From Haloechinothrix sp033042135 (GTDB lineage Bacteria > Actinomycetota > Actinomycetes > Mycobacteriales > Pseudonocardiaceae): a stretch of DNA of 64,000 nt. The stretch lies in assembly GCF_033042135.1 (NCBI RefSeq), contig NZ_WBXM01000012.1, positions 1-64,000 on the forward strand. The letters are read 5' to 3'. The translations under genes and the position numbers were made by a program. Below, in pieces: positions 21,478-30,317 of the stretch. Numbering within the stretch: position 1 is the stretch's first letter; each line of letters opens with the position of its first letter. Under the pieces are notes generated by a model. That model saw only the letters and a list, made by a program, of their open reading frames with translations. It ran no database searches and was not told the origin of the DNA.

Positions 21478-22053
21478 TCACTGCGACGATGTGTGATCGC
21501 CGTCGGCGGATCGCAGCTGCTCCGCCGTCTCGTTCAGCCGGTCCGCGATCGCTTCGAACGGCATGTACCCCATCCCCGCGAGGAGCAACCCGCCGACGAA
21601 GGCCATGGTGATCGAGTCCACCGCCGTCGACGGCATCGGTGGCAACGCGCTGGACAGCGACTGCGCGCAGGCCGCACCGATCTCGTCCCGCAGCCGCGCC
21701 ACCTCGGGATCGTCGGCCAGCAGCGCCGAGGTGCATGCGCGGCTCAGTTCGGGCTCCTGAGCGAACACATCCGTGATGCTCCGGACGATCGTGGGCAACT
21801 CGGCGCCATCGGCGCCGTCGGCGAAGGACGCGGCGACCTCCTGCACCCGTCGCCATACGACGGAGCTGATCAGGTGGTCCTTGGACGAGAAGTAGGTATA
21901 CGCGGTCGCGGGTGAGACGTCGGCACGCTTGGCCACCGACCGTACGGACAGATCCCCGTACTCCACCGCGCGGATCTCCTCGAGCGCGGCGTCGAGCAGC
22001 CGCTGGACGGTGCTCGCTCTGCGGCCATCGACGATTCTGCGTACCGGGTCCAT
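21478..22053 (-). CDS. TetR-family regulator
   Basis: This 191-residue regulator has a TetR helix-turn-helix (LSVRSVAKRADVSPATAYTYFSSKDHL, residues 35-61). The ligand domain is similar in pattern to that of the TetR at 38509 (SRACTSALLADDPEVARLRDEIG versus ASACTAALLGDDPDVIHLREEIG), so the two are paralogues. The start ATG 22053 follows the family N-terminus. It lies 29 nt after the KstD-like gene on the same strand, suggesting co-transcription from the KstR-type box at 23574. Ligand unknown. Confidence 0.85.
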   Translation of the reverse strand: MDPVRRIVDGRRASTVQRLLDAALEEIRAVEYGDLSVRSVAKRADVSPATAYTYFSSKDHLISSVVWRRVQEVAASFADGADGAELPTIVRSITDVFAQEPELSRACTSALLADDPEVARLRDEIGAACAQSLSSALPPMPSTAVDSITMAFVGGLLLAGMGYMPFEAIADRLNETAEQLRSADGDHTSSQ

Positions 22054-22082
22054 GGCCCGATCGTAACCGTGTGCTGTTAACG

Positions 22083-23558
22083 CTACCTGCTCCGGCGCGC
22101 GACCGCGGCTGCGTGGCGTCCGGCACGGCGGCCGAAGAACGAAGCCTCGCCCAGCTGCGTACCGGAGGCGTACCCGGCGCCGTCGTAGGCGATGTTGGAC
22201 GCGCACGCCCCGACAGCGTACGCACCGTGCACCGCTGCCCCGTCGGCGCCGAGCAGCTGCCCGTCCACCGTCACCCGGAGCCCACCCATGGTGAAGCCAC
22301 TGTAGAAAGCCTTGCCCGGCGTGAGGTCGTAGGCGCCGTACGGTGGGTTGTCGAGCGGCACCACGAACTCCGACGCCTTGCGGAACTCGGGATCCTGCCC
22401 AGACTCGGCAGCGGCGTTGTAGCTCGCGAGGGTCTTGTCGAGCGCACCGGCGGGTATCCCGAGGCCTTGCTCCATCTCCTCGATGGTTTCCCAGCCATCC
22501 ACCAGCGACTGGAACCCGTAGTGCGGTTCGGCCATCGTCGCCGAGTCGAGGACCAGGAAAGCCTGCTGCCCTGGTTGCTCGAACACGAACGACGACACAC
22601 GACCGTGGTAGGAATCCTCGCTCACGAAGCGGGACCCCTCGACGTTGACCAGGATGCCCTTGAGCATCTCCTCCGGGGGATAGAAGGGCGAGGTGAAGAA
22701 CGCGCCGTCCATGTGCTCGGCTACCCCGCCCACCGACTCCCCTAGCCGGATGCCCAGCCCGTCGTCGTAGCTGTTCCCGAGCGGCATGCCCCGCCGCATG
22801 AGGGCTGTCAGCCGTGGCGCGTACGCGGCGACCATGTCGGAGTTGAGCACGAACCCCCCGGCTGCGATCACCACCGCACCCGCGCGGATAGCACCCGACT
22901 CCGCGAATCGCTTCCACGCCGCTCCCGTGACGGCACCGTCGGTGTCGGTGACGAGCGCTGTCGCCGCCGTGTCGTAGCGCACCTCCACACCGAGGGCGTC
23001 CAGCCGATCCAGTGCCAGCTCAAGGACGAACGACGCGCCCCCGGTGTCGCCCACGATCGGCGGCTTGTGCCCGCGCGGCACGGGGGCCGCGATCTCGTGG
23101 AACGGCCAGCACTTCTCGTTGCCGGTGTACATCAATCCCTCGGTACCGGGCTGCACCACGGCCTTACCGGGGAAAAACGACCGCTCGAAGGAGAATCCGA
23201 GCGATTCGAGCCAGTGGAAGTGCTCGACGCTGTTCTCGCAGTACACCCGGATCTTCTCGGCGTCGCACTCGGGTGACATCGCGCGGAGGTACTTCGCCAT
23301 GTCCTCCGGCGAGTCGGTGAACCCGGCCGCTTCTTGCAACGGGGTACCGCCGCCCAGGTAAAAGTGCCCGCCTGCCATGGCAGTGGTGCAGGTCAGCCTG
23401 CCGCCGCGATCGATGACCAGCACGCGCGCGCCCTCGGACGCCGCCTCGAGCGCAGCGCTGACCCCTCCCATACCCGCCCCGATGACGAGCACGTCGACGT
23501 CGTCCGACCAGGAGCGTAGCTCGGAGGCACTGATCGGTGTGGGAATCTCCGTGGTCAT
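22083..23558 (-). CDS. FAD-binding oxidoreductase, 3-ketosteroid delta1-dehydrogenase-like
   Basis: This 491-residue flavoprotein belongs to the fumarate reductase/KstD superfamily. It has the N-terminal FAD motif VLVIGAGMGGVSAALEA, the GGHFYLGGG loop, and the C-terminal FAD site YAVGACASNIAYDGAGYASGT (split around residues 438-458). Such enzymes remove hydrogens from steroid ring A or related enones; close subgroups are annotated only as FAD-dependent oxidoreductases, so the exact substrate is open. A perfect KstR-type box lies 16 nt upstream, supporting a steroid role. Confidence 0.78.
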   Translation of the reverse strand: MTTEIPTPISASELRSWSDDVDVLVIGAGMGGVSAALEAASEGARVLVIDRGGRLTCTTAMAGGHFYLGGGTPLQEAAGFTDSPEDMAKYLRAMSPECDAEKIRVYCENSVEHFHWLESLGFSFERSFFPGKAVVQPGTEGLMYTGNEKCWPFHEIAAPVPRGHKPPIVGDTGGASFVLELALDRLDALGVEVRYDTAATALVTDTDGAVTGAAWKRFAESGAIRAGAVVIAAGGFVLNSDMVAAYAPRLTALMRRGMPLGNSYDDGLGIRLGESVGGVAEHMDGAFFTSPFYPPEEMLKGILVNVEGSRFVSEDSYHGRVSSFVFEQPGQQAFLVLDSATMAEPHYGFQSLVDGWETIEEMEQGLGIPAGALDKTLASYNAAAESGQDPEFRKASEFVVPLDNPPYGAYDLTPGKAFYSGFTMGGLRVTVDGQLLGADGAAVHGAYAVGACASNIAYDGAGYASGTQLGEASFFGRRAGRHAAAVARRSR

Positions 23559-23573
23559 AGCACCTCATCGTAG

Positions 23574-23587
23574 TAGAACTTGTTCTA
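23574..23587. promoter_or_regulatory. KstR-type operator before the KstD-like gene
   Basis: TAGAACTTGTTCTA is a perfect palindrome fitting TnnAACnnGTTnnA. It lies 16 nt upstream of ATG 23558 and just past the end of the cyp51 operon. Confidence 0.78.
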
Positions 23588-23596
23588 CATATCGAC

Positions 23597-24439
23597 TCAC
23601 GGGTCGCCCGCGAGTCCCAGCCCCGCAGCGAGGCGCTCGATGGCCTGCTTCGCCAGCGGGGTCGGAACGCCGAGCGTGTCACCGAGCTCGATCGCCAGGC
23701 GCAGGTCCTTCTCGCCGAGCTCACGCACGTGCTCGAAGATCGGGCGCAACGGATCGTCGTCGACCATCGGCATCGTGGTGGACCGCAGCATGATCGCCCC
23801 CGGGCCGCCGGTGAGCCCATCGGTGTGCCGGACGACACGTCCGAGCGCCTCGAGATCGACGCCGGCCGATTCTGCCAACCGTTCGGCCTCGGTGACCGCG
23901 GTGAATGCGACGAAATGCAGCAGGTTACGCGCCAGCTTGGCCTTCGTACCGGCTCCGGCCGGGCCGAAATGGACGATCACTTCGCCCAGTCGTTCCAGTA
24001 TCGGTCGAGCGCGCGCCACGGCCTGGTCGGCGCCACCGAGCAGGATGGCTAGCCGGCCGTCGGCTGCCCCCATGGCACCGCCGCTGACCGGCGCGTCCAG
24101 TACCGCGACACCGTGCCGCTCGGCTCGCGTGGCCAGCTCCACAGCGGTATCCGGATGCACCGTCGAGTGCACCGCGACCACCTGATCCTGCCTGCCCGCC
24201 GCGAGGAGCTCCTCGATCACCTCGCGTACCTGATCGTCGTCGCGCACCATCACGCAGACGATGTCGGCCTTGGCAGCCAGCTCGGTGATCGAGCCGGCAA
24301 CCGCGGCTCCCGAATCGGCGAGCGGTGCCGTAGCCGCGGTGTCGACGTCGTAGACCACCAGTCCGCCCGGCAAGTCGGCCAGTCGCAGCGCCATCGGACG
24401 CCCGATGTTGCCCAATCCGATAAAGCCCGCCGTGGTCAT
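23597..24439 (-). CDS. NAD(P)-dependent 3-hydroxyisobutyrate-dehydrogenase-family enzyme
   Basis: This 280-residue beta-hydroxyacid dehydrogenase has an N-terminal GFIGLGNIGRPMA nucleotide fold, the substrate loop DAPVSGG and the catalytic lysine region GTKAKLARNLLHF. Its ATG overlaps the SDR stop (ATGA, 24436-24439), making it the last gene of the cyp51 operon. M. tuberculosis Rv0770, near aldA and the Rv0769 SDR, is the apparent counterpart. The substrate is unknown. Confidence 0.85.
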   Translation of the reverse strand: MTTAGFIGLGNIGRPMALRLADLPGGLVVYDVDTAATAPLADSGAAVAGSITELAAKADIVCVMVRDDDQVREVIEELLAAGRQDQVVAVHSTVHPDTAVELATRAERHGVAVLDAPVSGGAMGAADGRLAILLGGADQAVARARPILERLGEVIVHFGPAGAGTKAKLARNLLHFVAFTAVTEAERLAESAGVDLEALGRVVRHTDGLTGGPGAIMLRSTTMPMVDDDPLRPIFEHVRELGEKDLRLAIELGDTLGVPTPLAKQAIERLAAGLGLAGDP

Positions 24440-25188
24440 GATCGAAAGACCTGCCCTCCGTCGACCGCCAGGATCTGCCCGGTCACCCAGGAGGCCTCCT
24501 CGGAAAGCAGGAAGAGACACCCGCCCACCATGTCCGCAGGCTGGCCCAACCGTTTGAGCGCCAGCCCGGATACCAGGCCGTCGACGGCTTCGCCAACCTG
24601 ATCACGGGTGGCTTTGGTGTCGGTCGGTCCCGGCGCGATGGCGTTGACCCGGATGTTCATGCCACCGAGCTCGTGCGCGAGCTGCTGGGTCAGCCCGTTG
24701 ATCCCGACCTTGGCCAAGCCGTAGAAACCGGAGTACAGCCAGGCGGCGGTGGAGGACTGGTTCACGATCGCGCCGCCGCCGCGCTGCTGCATGTACGGGT
24801 ACACGGCCCTGGTGACCAGCAAGGCACCGTCGAAGTTCACCGCCATGAACCTGCGGTAGTACTGCCAATCCACCGTGATCAGCAGGTCGAACTGCATATC
24901 GCCGTAGATCGCGGCGTTGTTCACCAGCAGATCGACACCGCCGAACTCCGCTGCCGCGGTCTCGGCCAGCGCGGTCGCGCTGGTCTCGTCGGAGACATCG
25001 CAGTGCGCGTAGACCGCGCGCCCACCAGCGGCTTCGATCTGCTTGGCAACGGCCGCGCCGGACTCGTCCTGGACGTCGGCGACCACCACCGAGGCACCCT
25101 CAGCGGCGAGAGCCCTGGCATAAGCCTCACCGATTCCCTGCGCGGCGCCGGTGACGATCGCGACCTTGCCGTCGAATCGCTTGCTCAT
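24436..25188 (-). CDS. SDR-family oxidoreductase (Rv0769-like)
   Basis: This 250-residue short-chain dehydrogenase has the cofactor motif TGAAQGIG, the NNAAIYG turn and the catalytic FYGLAK (YxxxK). It overlaps both neighbours by 4 nt (ATGA), so translation is coupled within the cyp51-aldehyde dehydrogenase-SDR-dehydrogenase operon. It probably oxidises an alcohol made by the P450, but this is inference. Confidence 0.87.
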   Translation of the reverse strand: MSKRFDGKVAIVTGAAQGIGEAYARALAAEGASVVVADVQDESGAAVAKQIEAAGGRAVYAHCDVSDETSATALAETAAAEFGGVDLLVNNAAIYGDMQFDLLITVDWQYYRRFMAVNFDGALLVTRAVYPYMQQRGGGAIVNQSSTAAWLYSGFYGLAKVGINGLTQQLAHELGGMNIRVNAIAPGPTDTKATRDQVGEAVDGLVSGLALKRLGQPADMVGGCLFLLSEEASWVTGQILAVDGGQVFRS

Positions 25189-26660
25189 GTATCTCCTCCG
25201 GCAGGCTCGGCAACGAGCTTCGTCTCGAGGTATTCGCGGAAACCGTCCACTCCCATCTCGCGGCCGATCCCGGATTGCTTGTAGCCGCCGAACGGTGCGT
25301 CCGCCGCGAACCAGACGCCACCGTTGACCGCCAGCGTTCCGGTGCGGATCCGACCGGCGACCGCCCTGGCGCGCTCGGGATCGCCCGAGTCGACCGAGCC
25401 CGACAGCCCGTACGGGGAGTCGTTCGCGATCCGCACCGCATCGTCGTCCCCGTCGTGCGGGATCACCACCAGCACAGGGCCGAAGATCTCCTCACGCGCC
25501 ACCCGCGTCGAGTTGTCCAGGCCGGTGATGACGGTGGGTTCGATCCAGAAGCCGCGATCACGATCCGGCCGCCCGCCCCCCGTGGCGAAGCGACCGCCCT
25601 CGGCAACCGCGAGATCGAGGTAGCTTTCCACACGATCCCGTTGCGCAGCGGAGATCAGTGGCCCACACACCGTGCCGGGGTCGGTGGGGTCTCCCGTGCC
25701 GATGGCACGCATCGTGGTCGCTGCGACCTCCACAGCCTCGTCATAGCGCTCGCGGGGCACCAGCAATCTCGTGGTCAGCGCGCATCCCTGACCGGCGTGG
25801 ACGCACACCGAGAACGCCGCCGTACCAACCGCGCCAGCCAGGTCGGCATCGTCGAGCACGATCGCGGCCGACTTCCCGCCCAGCTCCAGGAACACCTTCT
25901 TCAGTGTCGGCGCCGCCGCTGCCATGACCTGCCGACCGGTGGCTGTGGATCCGGTGAACGAGACCACGTCGACACGCTCGTCGGTGGCCAATCGGACCGC
26001 AACAGTATCGTCCGTTGTAGACACAACGTTGAGCACGCCGGGCGGTAGGTCGGTGTGTTCCGCGGCCAGCCGCGCGAGCTCGGCGGCCACCCATGGGGTG
26101 TCCGGTGCGGGTTTGAGCACCACGGTATTGCCCGCCGCCAGCGCCGGGCCGAGCTTGGCGAGGTTGATCTGGTTGGGGAAGTTCCACGGTGTGATGGCAC
26201 CGACCACGCCGACGGCTTCCCGCACCACGGTACGCCGGGTCGGGATGCCCATCGGGCTCGCCGTGCCGAGGTCCTCGGTCCACGGGAACGACTCGGCCAG
26301 CCCAACCGTCCACCTGAAGCTCTCCACGGGAACGTCGTACTGTGGTCCCGAGGTGAGAAAGGCCGGTGCTCCGGCTTCCGCCGTGGTGAGCGCGCGCATC
26401 TCCTCACCGGCTCCGACGAGCGCCCGGTGCAGCTGCTTCAGGCAGTGGAGCCGCCACGACAGGTCGGCCGACCAGCTCGTCTCATCGAAAGCCCGGCGCG
26501 CCGCCGCGATCGCGGCATCCATATCGTCGGCGGTAGCGTCCGGGGCGCGCCCGATCACCGCCTCGGTAGCCGGGTTCACGATCGGAAACTCGGCACCGCT
26601 TCGCGTTCCGCGCAGCTTGCCGTCCACGAGTAGCCGGGCGGGCGGGTTCGCGGGAATCAT
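25185..26660 (-). CDS. NAD-dependent aldehyde dehydrogenase (AldA-like)
   Basis: This 491-residue ALDH superfamily enzyme has the Glu motif LELGGKSAAIV, the catalytic cysteine in HAGQGCALTT, and the C-terminal PFGGYKQSGIGREMG. It starts at ATG 26660, overlapping the cyp51 stop by 4 nt (ATGA). M. tuberculosis aldA (Rv0768) lies in the same neighbourhood as its cyp51. It may oxidise an aldehyde from P450 oxidation. Confidence 0.9.
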   Translation of the reverse strand: MIPANPPARLLVDGKLRGTRSGAEFPIVNPATEAVIGRAPDATADDMDAAIAAARRAFDETSWSADLSWRLHCLKQLHRALVGAGEEMRALTTAEAGAPAFLTSGPQYDVPVESFRWTVGLAESFPWTEDLGTASPMGIPTRRTVVREAVGVVGAITPWNFPNQINLAKLGPALAAGNTVVLKPAPDTPWVAAELARLAAEHTDLPPGVLNVVSTTDDTVAVRLATDERVDVVSFTGSTATGRQVMAAAAPTLKKVFLELGGKSAAIVLDDADLAGAVGTAAFSVCVHAGQGCALTTRLLVPRERYDEAVEVAATTMRAIGTGDPTDPGTVCGPLISAAQRDRVESYLDLAVAEGGRFATGGGRPDRDRGFWIEPTVITGLDNSTRVAREEIFGPVLVVIPHDGDDDAVRIANDSPYGLSGSVDSGDPERARAVAGRIRTGTLAVNGGVWFAADAPFGGYKQSGIGREMGVDGFREYLETKLVAEPAGGDT

Positions 26661-28006
26661 CCGCGAGCCCGCTTGCGGTAGCGAACGATGCACGGCCGTT
26701 CCAACTGGATCACCATCTTGGAGGTGTCGTCTCGGTACGAGTCGGCAGGCTGGGCCAGCTCGAACTCGTAATCACGCAGGATGACCGAGAAGATCGCTTT
26801 GAGCTGGATCATCGCGAAGGCCGAGCCGACGCAGCGGTGCCTACCTGCGCCGAACGGGATCCACGTCCACCGGTTGATCAGATCCTCCTGACGCGGCTCG
26901 ATGTACCGTCCCGGGTCGAACTCGTGCGGGTTCGGGAAGTCTTCCGGGATGCGGTTGGACACCCGAGGTGAGGCCCCGACCATGGCTCCCGCGGGCACGG
27001 TGACGCCACCGATCTCGAAGTCCTGCTGCGCCACGCGCAGCAGCAGGATCAGCGGCGGGGGCAGCCGCAACGTCTCCTTCACCGCGGACTCCAGCCGCGG
27101 GATCGCCCGTAGCGCGTGGTGCGAGACCTCGCGGCCGTCGGCGTAGAGCTCGTCCAGCTCAGCGGTGATCTCCTTCATCAGCTCCGGCTGCCGCAGCAAC
27201 TCGATCAGCGTCCACGCCGCTGTCCCGCTGCTGGTGTGGTGCCCGGCGAACATCATCGAGATGAACATGCCGGTGACCTGATCGGCGGTGAAGGCGGGTT
27301 CGCCGTCCTCCCGCGTGAGGGTCATCAGCACGTCCAGCAGGTCGCGCTCCTCCTTGGCGACGGGGCCGGCCGCTACCCGCCGGTCCATGATGTCCTGCAC
27401 GAGCGCTACCAGGGCCCTGCGCGCCTCATCGCGCCTGCGGAAGCTCTCGATCGGTGCGTGCGCGTCGACGAAGGCGATGGCATCGGTGCCTCGCTCCAGG
27501 TCGTGGTACAGCTCGGCGAACCGGCTGTCGAGCTCCTCGCGAAACCGTTCACCGATCAGGCAGGCGGAGGTCGTGTAGATCGTCAGCTCGGCGAACCAGT
27601 CGAGCAGATCGATCTCCCCTTCCTCGCCCCAATCGGCCGTCATGCGGTGGACCTGTTTCTCGATCGTCCTCGCGTGACCTTTCATCTGATCGCCCCGCAG
27701 CGCCTGGTTACGCAGCATCTCCTTGCGACGTTCGGGCGGCGCGTCGAAGACGACCCCTTCACCGAAGATCGGCGTCATGAACGGGTACGCCTCGGCTTGA
27801 TCGAGCACCTCGTCCGGCGCGCGGAAGAATTCCTCGTTGAGCTCGGCACCGGTGACCAGGTACACGTCACGCGCACCCAGCCGGAAGATGCCGATATCCC
27901 CGCATTCCTCGCGAACCCGTTCCAGCAGGCCGATGGGATCCGCTCGCAGATCCTCGAGGTGCCCATGAGGATCACCTGGGTGACGGTTCGAAACGGTCTT
28001 GATCAT
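26657..28006 (-). CDS. cyp51: Cytochrome P450 CYP51 (sterol 14alpha-demethylase)
   Basis: This 449-residue P450 matches remembered M. tuberculosis CYP51 over long blocks: HGHLEDLRADPIGL, AYPFMTPIFGEGVVFDA, RRKEMLRNQALRGDQMKGHA, MFAGHHTSSGTA (I helix), KETLRL (ExxR), and the haem loop FGAGRHRCVG. Its family removes the 14alpha-methyl group of sterols; the natural substrate in actinobacteria is unsettled. ATG 28006 has AAGGTGG upstream and gives the usual length (451 in M. tuberculosis). An upstream ATG at 28042 would lie near the operator and lacks a ribosome site. First gene of a four-gene operon. Confidence 0.95.
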   Translation of the reverse strand: MIKTVSNRHPGDPHGHLEDLRADPIGLLERVREECGDIGIFRLGARDVYLVTGAELNEEFFRAPDEVLDQAEAYPFMTPIFGEGVVFDAPPERRKEMLRNQALRGDQMKGHARTIEKQVHRMTADWGEEGEIDLLDWFAELTIYTTSACLIGERFREELDSRFAELYHDLERGTDAIAFVDAHAPIESFRRRDEARRALVALVQDIMDRRVAAGPVAKEERDLLDVLMTLTREDGEPAFTADQVTGMFISMMFAGHHTSSGTAAWTLIELLRQPELMKEITAELDELYADGREVSHHALRAIPRLESAVKETLRLPPPLILLLRVAQQDFEIGGVTVPAGAMVGASPRVSNRIPEDFPNPHEFDPGRYIEPRQEDLINRWTWIPFGAGRHRCVGSAFAMIQLKAIFSVILRDYEFELAQPADSYRDDTSKMVIQLERPCIVRYRKRARG

Positions 28007-28056
28007 CGCGTCAGCCACCTTCTCCGGACCGAGGCGCACCATGTGCTAGACATTTG

Positions 28057-28074
28057 ACTGGACACTTGTACAGT
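28057..28074. promoter_or_regulatory. 18-bp dyad operator at the cyp51 promoter
   Basis: ACTGGACACTTGTACAGT fits ACTGKACANNTGTMCAGT, a dyad also found at 29096, 42223 and, less perfectly, three times at the tetR promoter at 39085-39161. It lies 51 nt before the chosen cyp51 start. Confidence 0.7.
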
Positions 28075-28162
28075 GTAGGGAGGGCCCCGGCGTCGTGCAA
28101 CCCCCAGCCCGGCGCCCGCGACACCAGCTCGCAGCGGGGCCGCCGATGGTCCAGCCGAGGAA

Positions 28163-28180
28163 TGGAACGTGTTCTAGTAT
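28163..28180 (+). promoter_or_regulatory. KstR-type operator overlapping a -10 (TAGTAT)
   Basis: TGGAACGTGTTCTA (28163-28176) matches TnnAACnnGTTnnA and overlaps the -10 TAGTAT at 28175-28180. The 15-nt string AACGTGTTCTAGTAT is identical to the one at 19099-19113. The -10 is only 7 nt before ATG 28188, so the transcript is probably leaderless. Confidence 0.72.
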
Positions 28181-28187
28181 GGTTCGC

Positions 28188-29054
28188 ATGCGTCACGGCA
28201 TCGTGCTGTTCACCAGCGATCGTGGAATCACCCCCGCTGCCGCGGCCAAGGCCGCCGAGGCGAGCGGCTTCGACACCTTCTACGTCCCCGAGCACACGCA
28301 CATCCCTACCAAGCGGTCAGCCGCACACCCGGGCACCGGGGACAGCACCCTGCCCGACGACCGGTACATGCGCACGCTCGACCCGTGGGTCTCGCTGGCC
28401 ACCGCCGCGGCAGTGACCTCACGGATCCGGCTGTCCACGGCGGTCGCGCTACCCGTCGAATCGGACCCGATCACCCTTGCCAAGACCATCGCCACGCTCG
28501 ACCACCTCTCCGGTGGTCGCGTGTCGGTAGGGGCCGGATTCGGCTGGAACACCGACGAGCTCAGCGACCACGATGTCCCCGCCAACCGGCGACGTACCGT
28601 GCTGCGCGAGTACATCGAGGCGATGCGCGCGCTGTGGACTCAGGAAGAAGCCTCCTACGACGGCGAGTTCGTCTCCTTCGGCCCCTCATGGGCCTGGCCG
28701 AAGCCCGTGCAATCCCACGTGCCGCTGCTCATCGGAGCAGGCGGCGGACCGAAAACCATCGAATGGATCACCGCCAACGCCGATGGCTGGATCACCACCC
28801 CATTCGAGGACGGCATCGAGGACAAAGTCGCCGCACTGCACCGCAGCTGGCAAGCGGCGGGCCGCACCGGCTCGCCGGAGGTCTCGATGCTCGCCGCGAC
28901 GAAACTGTCGGCCGAGGAGATCGAAGCCTGGGAACGCATCGGCATTACCGAGATCATCTGGGGCCTACCCGACAAACCGGAAGACGAGGTCGTCGCCTTC
29001 CTCGACAGGCACGCACGACGGCTCGGCCTCGCAGCCGCCGAGAGCGTGTCGTAG
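28188..29054 (+). CDS. LLM-class F420-dependent oxidoreductase
   Basis: This 288-residue luciferase-like protein has GFDTFYVPEHTHIP, the GRVSVGAGFGWNTDELSDH signature with the R-R-x-x-x-x-x-Y/E turn, and PLLIGAGGGPKTIEWI. It is likely F420-dependent by family. ATG 28188 is chosen because the -10 lies 7 nt upstream (leaderless); ATG 28179 would overlap that -10. It is divergent from cyp51 and has its own KstR-type box, so two regulators meet in one intergenic region. Confidence 0.85.
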   Translation: MRHGIVLFTSDRGITPAAAAKAAEASGFDTFYVPEHTHIPTKRSAAHPGTGDSTLPDDRYMRTLDPWVSLATAAAVTSRIRLSTAVALPVESDPITLAKTIATLDHLSGGRVSVGAGFGWNTDELSDHDVPANRRRTVLREYIEAMRALWTQEEASYDGEFVSFGPSWAWPKPVQSHVPLLIGAGGGPKTIEWITANADGWITTPFEDGIEDKVAALHRSWQAAGRTGSPEVSMLAATKLSAEEIEAWERIGITEIIWGLPDKPEDEVVAFLDRHARRLGLAAAESVS

Positions 29055-29095
29055 CTGTGCCTGATGGATCACCGTTGGCGCTGTCGCGCCGACGC

Positions 29096-29113
29096 TCTGT
29101 ACACTTGTCCAGT
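29096..29113. promoter_or_regulatory. 18-bp dyad operator before the reductase-like gene
   Basis: TCTGTACACTTGTCCAGT differs from ACTGKACANNTGTMCAGT only at the first base. It is 56 nt before the gene at 29169, and shares 17 of 18 bases with the site at 42223. Confidence 0.68.
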
Positions 29114-29168
29114 CTGCTGTCTGCTTACTTCGCGTCAAGCGGCACGACCACGCGCCGAGGAGGTCGGG

Positions 29169-30317
29169 ATGGCCATTCGCGTCGTCCACGTGGCCACGGG
29201 TAACGCCGGCCGGATCGCGCTCGCCCACGTCATCAACGATCCGCGTTTCGAGCTGGCCGGGCTTGTCGTGTCGGCGAAGGAGAAGGTCGGGCGGGACGCC
29301 GGCGAGCTGGCGGGCCTCGACCTCGCCACGGGCGTGCGAGCCACCGACGATCTCGCGTCCGCAATGGCCACGGAGCCGGATTGCGCGGTCTACTGTGCGC
29401 TGGCCGAGACCCGGTTCTTCGAAACGCTGAACGATCTGAAACTCATCCTCTCGGCGGGCGTCAACGTCGTCGCGACGTCTCCGGTACCCCTGATCTACCC
29501 GTGGGGCCTGCTGCCCGACGAGATGATCGAGCCCATTGAGGATCTCTGTCGCGAGCACGGCGTCAGCCTGTTCACCACCGGCGTCGACCCCGGCTGGGCC
29601 AACGACCTGCTGCCGTTCGCGGTGGCCAGCACCTGCCAGCACATCGAGCAGGTGCGATGTTCGGAGGTCGCCGACTACGCGACCTACAGCGGTGCACCGG
29701 TGATGTTCGACGTGATGGGGTTCGGCAGGCCGGTCGGCGACCTGCCGATGCTGTTCAAGCCGGGCGTGCTTGCGTCCGCGTGGGGTGTCACCGTGCGGCA
29801 GCTCGCCAGCGGGTTCGGAATCGAGCTCGACGACATCACCGAGTGGTTCGAGCAGGAACCCGCTCCGGAGTCGCTGGCCGTGACAGCAGGGCACATCCCG
29901 AAGGGAGGAGTCGCCGCGGTGCGCTTCCAGGTCAGCGGGATGGTCGGTGATCAGCCGGTCATCGTGGTCGACCACACCACACGGCTCCACCCGGACCTGC
30001 GGCCCGACTGGCCACAGCCCGCACAGGATGGCGGCTCGTACCGGATCGAGATCACCGGAGAGCCGTCGTACCGGGTGGACGTCTGCCCCACCAGCAGGCA
30101 CGGCGACCACAATTACGCCGCGATCGCCTCCGGCGCCGGGCGGGTCGTCAACGCCATCCCGGACGTCACCGCGGCGGCGCCAGGCATCCGCACCACGCTC
30201 GACCTGCCCTTCGGCACCGCGAACGGGGTTTTCGCCGCGTCCCCGGCGCTGCGCACCAGCAAGGAGAACCGTCCGTCAGGGAGTTCGTCAGGGAGTTCGT
30301 CAGAGAGGTTGTCGTGA
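29169..30317 (+). CDS. NAD(P)-binding dihydrodipicolinate-reductase-like protein
   Basis: This 382-residue protein has an N-terminal Rossmann fold (VVHVATGNAGRIALAHVI) and a DapB-like layout, similar to 2,4-diaminopentanoate/amine dehydrogenase-type proteins common in actinobacterial lipid clusters. GAGGAGG precedes ATG 29169. The C-terminus is Ser-rich because of a 12-bp tandem repeat (30275-30309). The stop overlaps the next start by one base (TGATG). The reaction is not known. Confidence 0.75.
   Translation: MAIRVVHVATGNAGRIALAHVINDPRFELAGLVVSAKEKVGRDAGELAGLDLATGVRATDDLASAMATEPDCAVYCALAETRFFETLNDLKLILSAGVNVVATSPVPLIYPWGLLPDEMIEPIEDLCREHGVSLFTTGVDPGWANDLLPFAVASTCQHIEQVRCSEVADYATYSGAPVMFDVMGFGRPVGDLPMLFKPGVLASAWGVTVRQLASGFGIELDDITEWFEQEPAPESLAVTAGHIPKGGVAAVRFQVSGMVGDQPVIVVDHTTRLHPDLRPDWPQPAQDGGSYRIEITGEPSYRVDVCPTSRHGDHNYAAIASGAGRVVNAIPDVTAAAPGIRTTLDLPFGTANGVFAASPALRTSKENRPSGSSSGSSSERLS
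30275..30309 (+). repeat. 12-bp tandem repeat at the gene junction
   Basis: GTCAGGGAGTTC occurs exactly at 30275-30286 and 30287-30298, with a degenerate third copy to 30309. It encodes the Ser/Gly tail of the upstream protein, and each unit contains a Shine-Dalgarno-like AGGGAG or AGAGAGG before the SDR start. Confidence 0.8.

Noticed and set aside
22064..22079. TAAC-N8-GTTA upstream of the TetR at 21478 as an operator
   Set aside because: Four-base arms are too short and no second copy was found.
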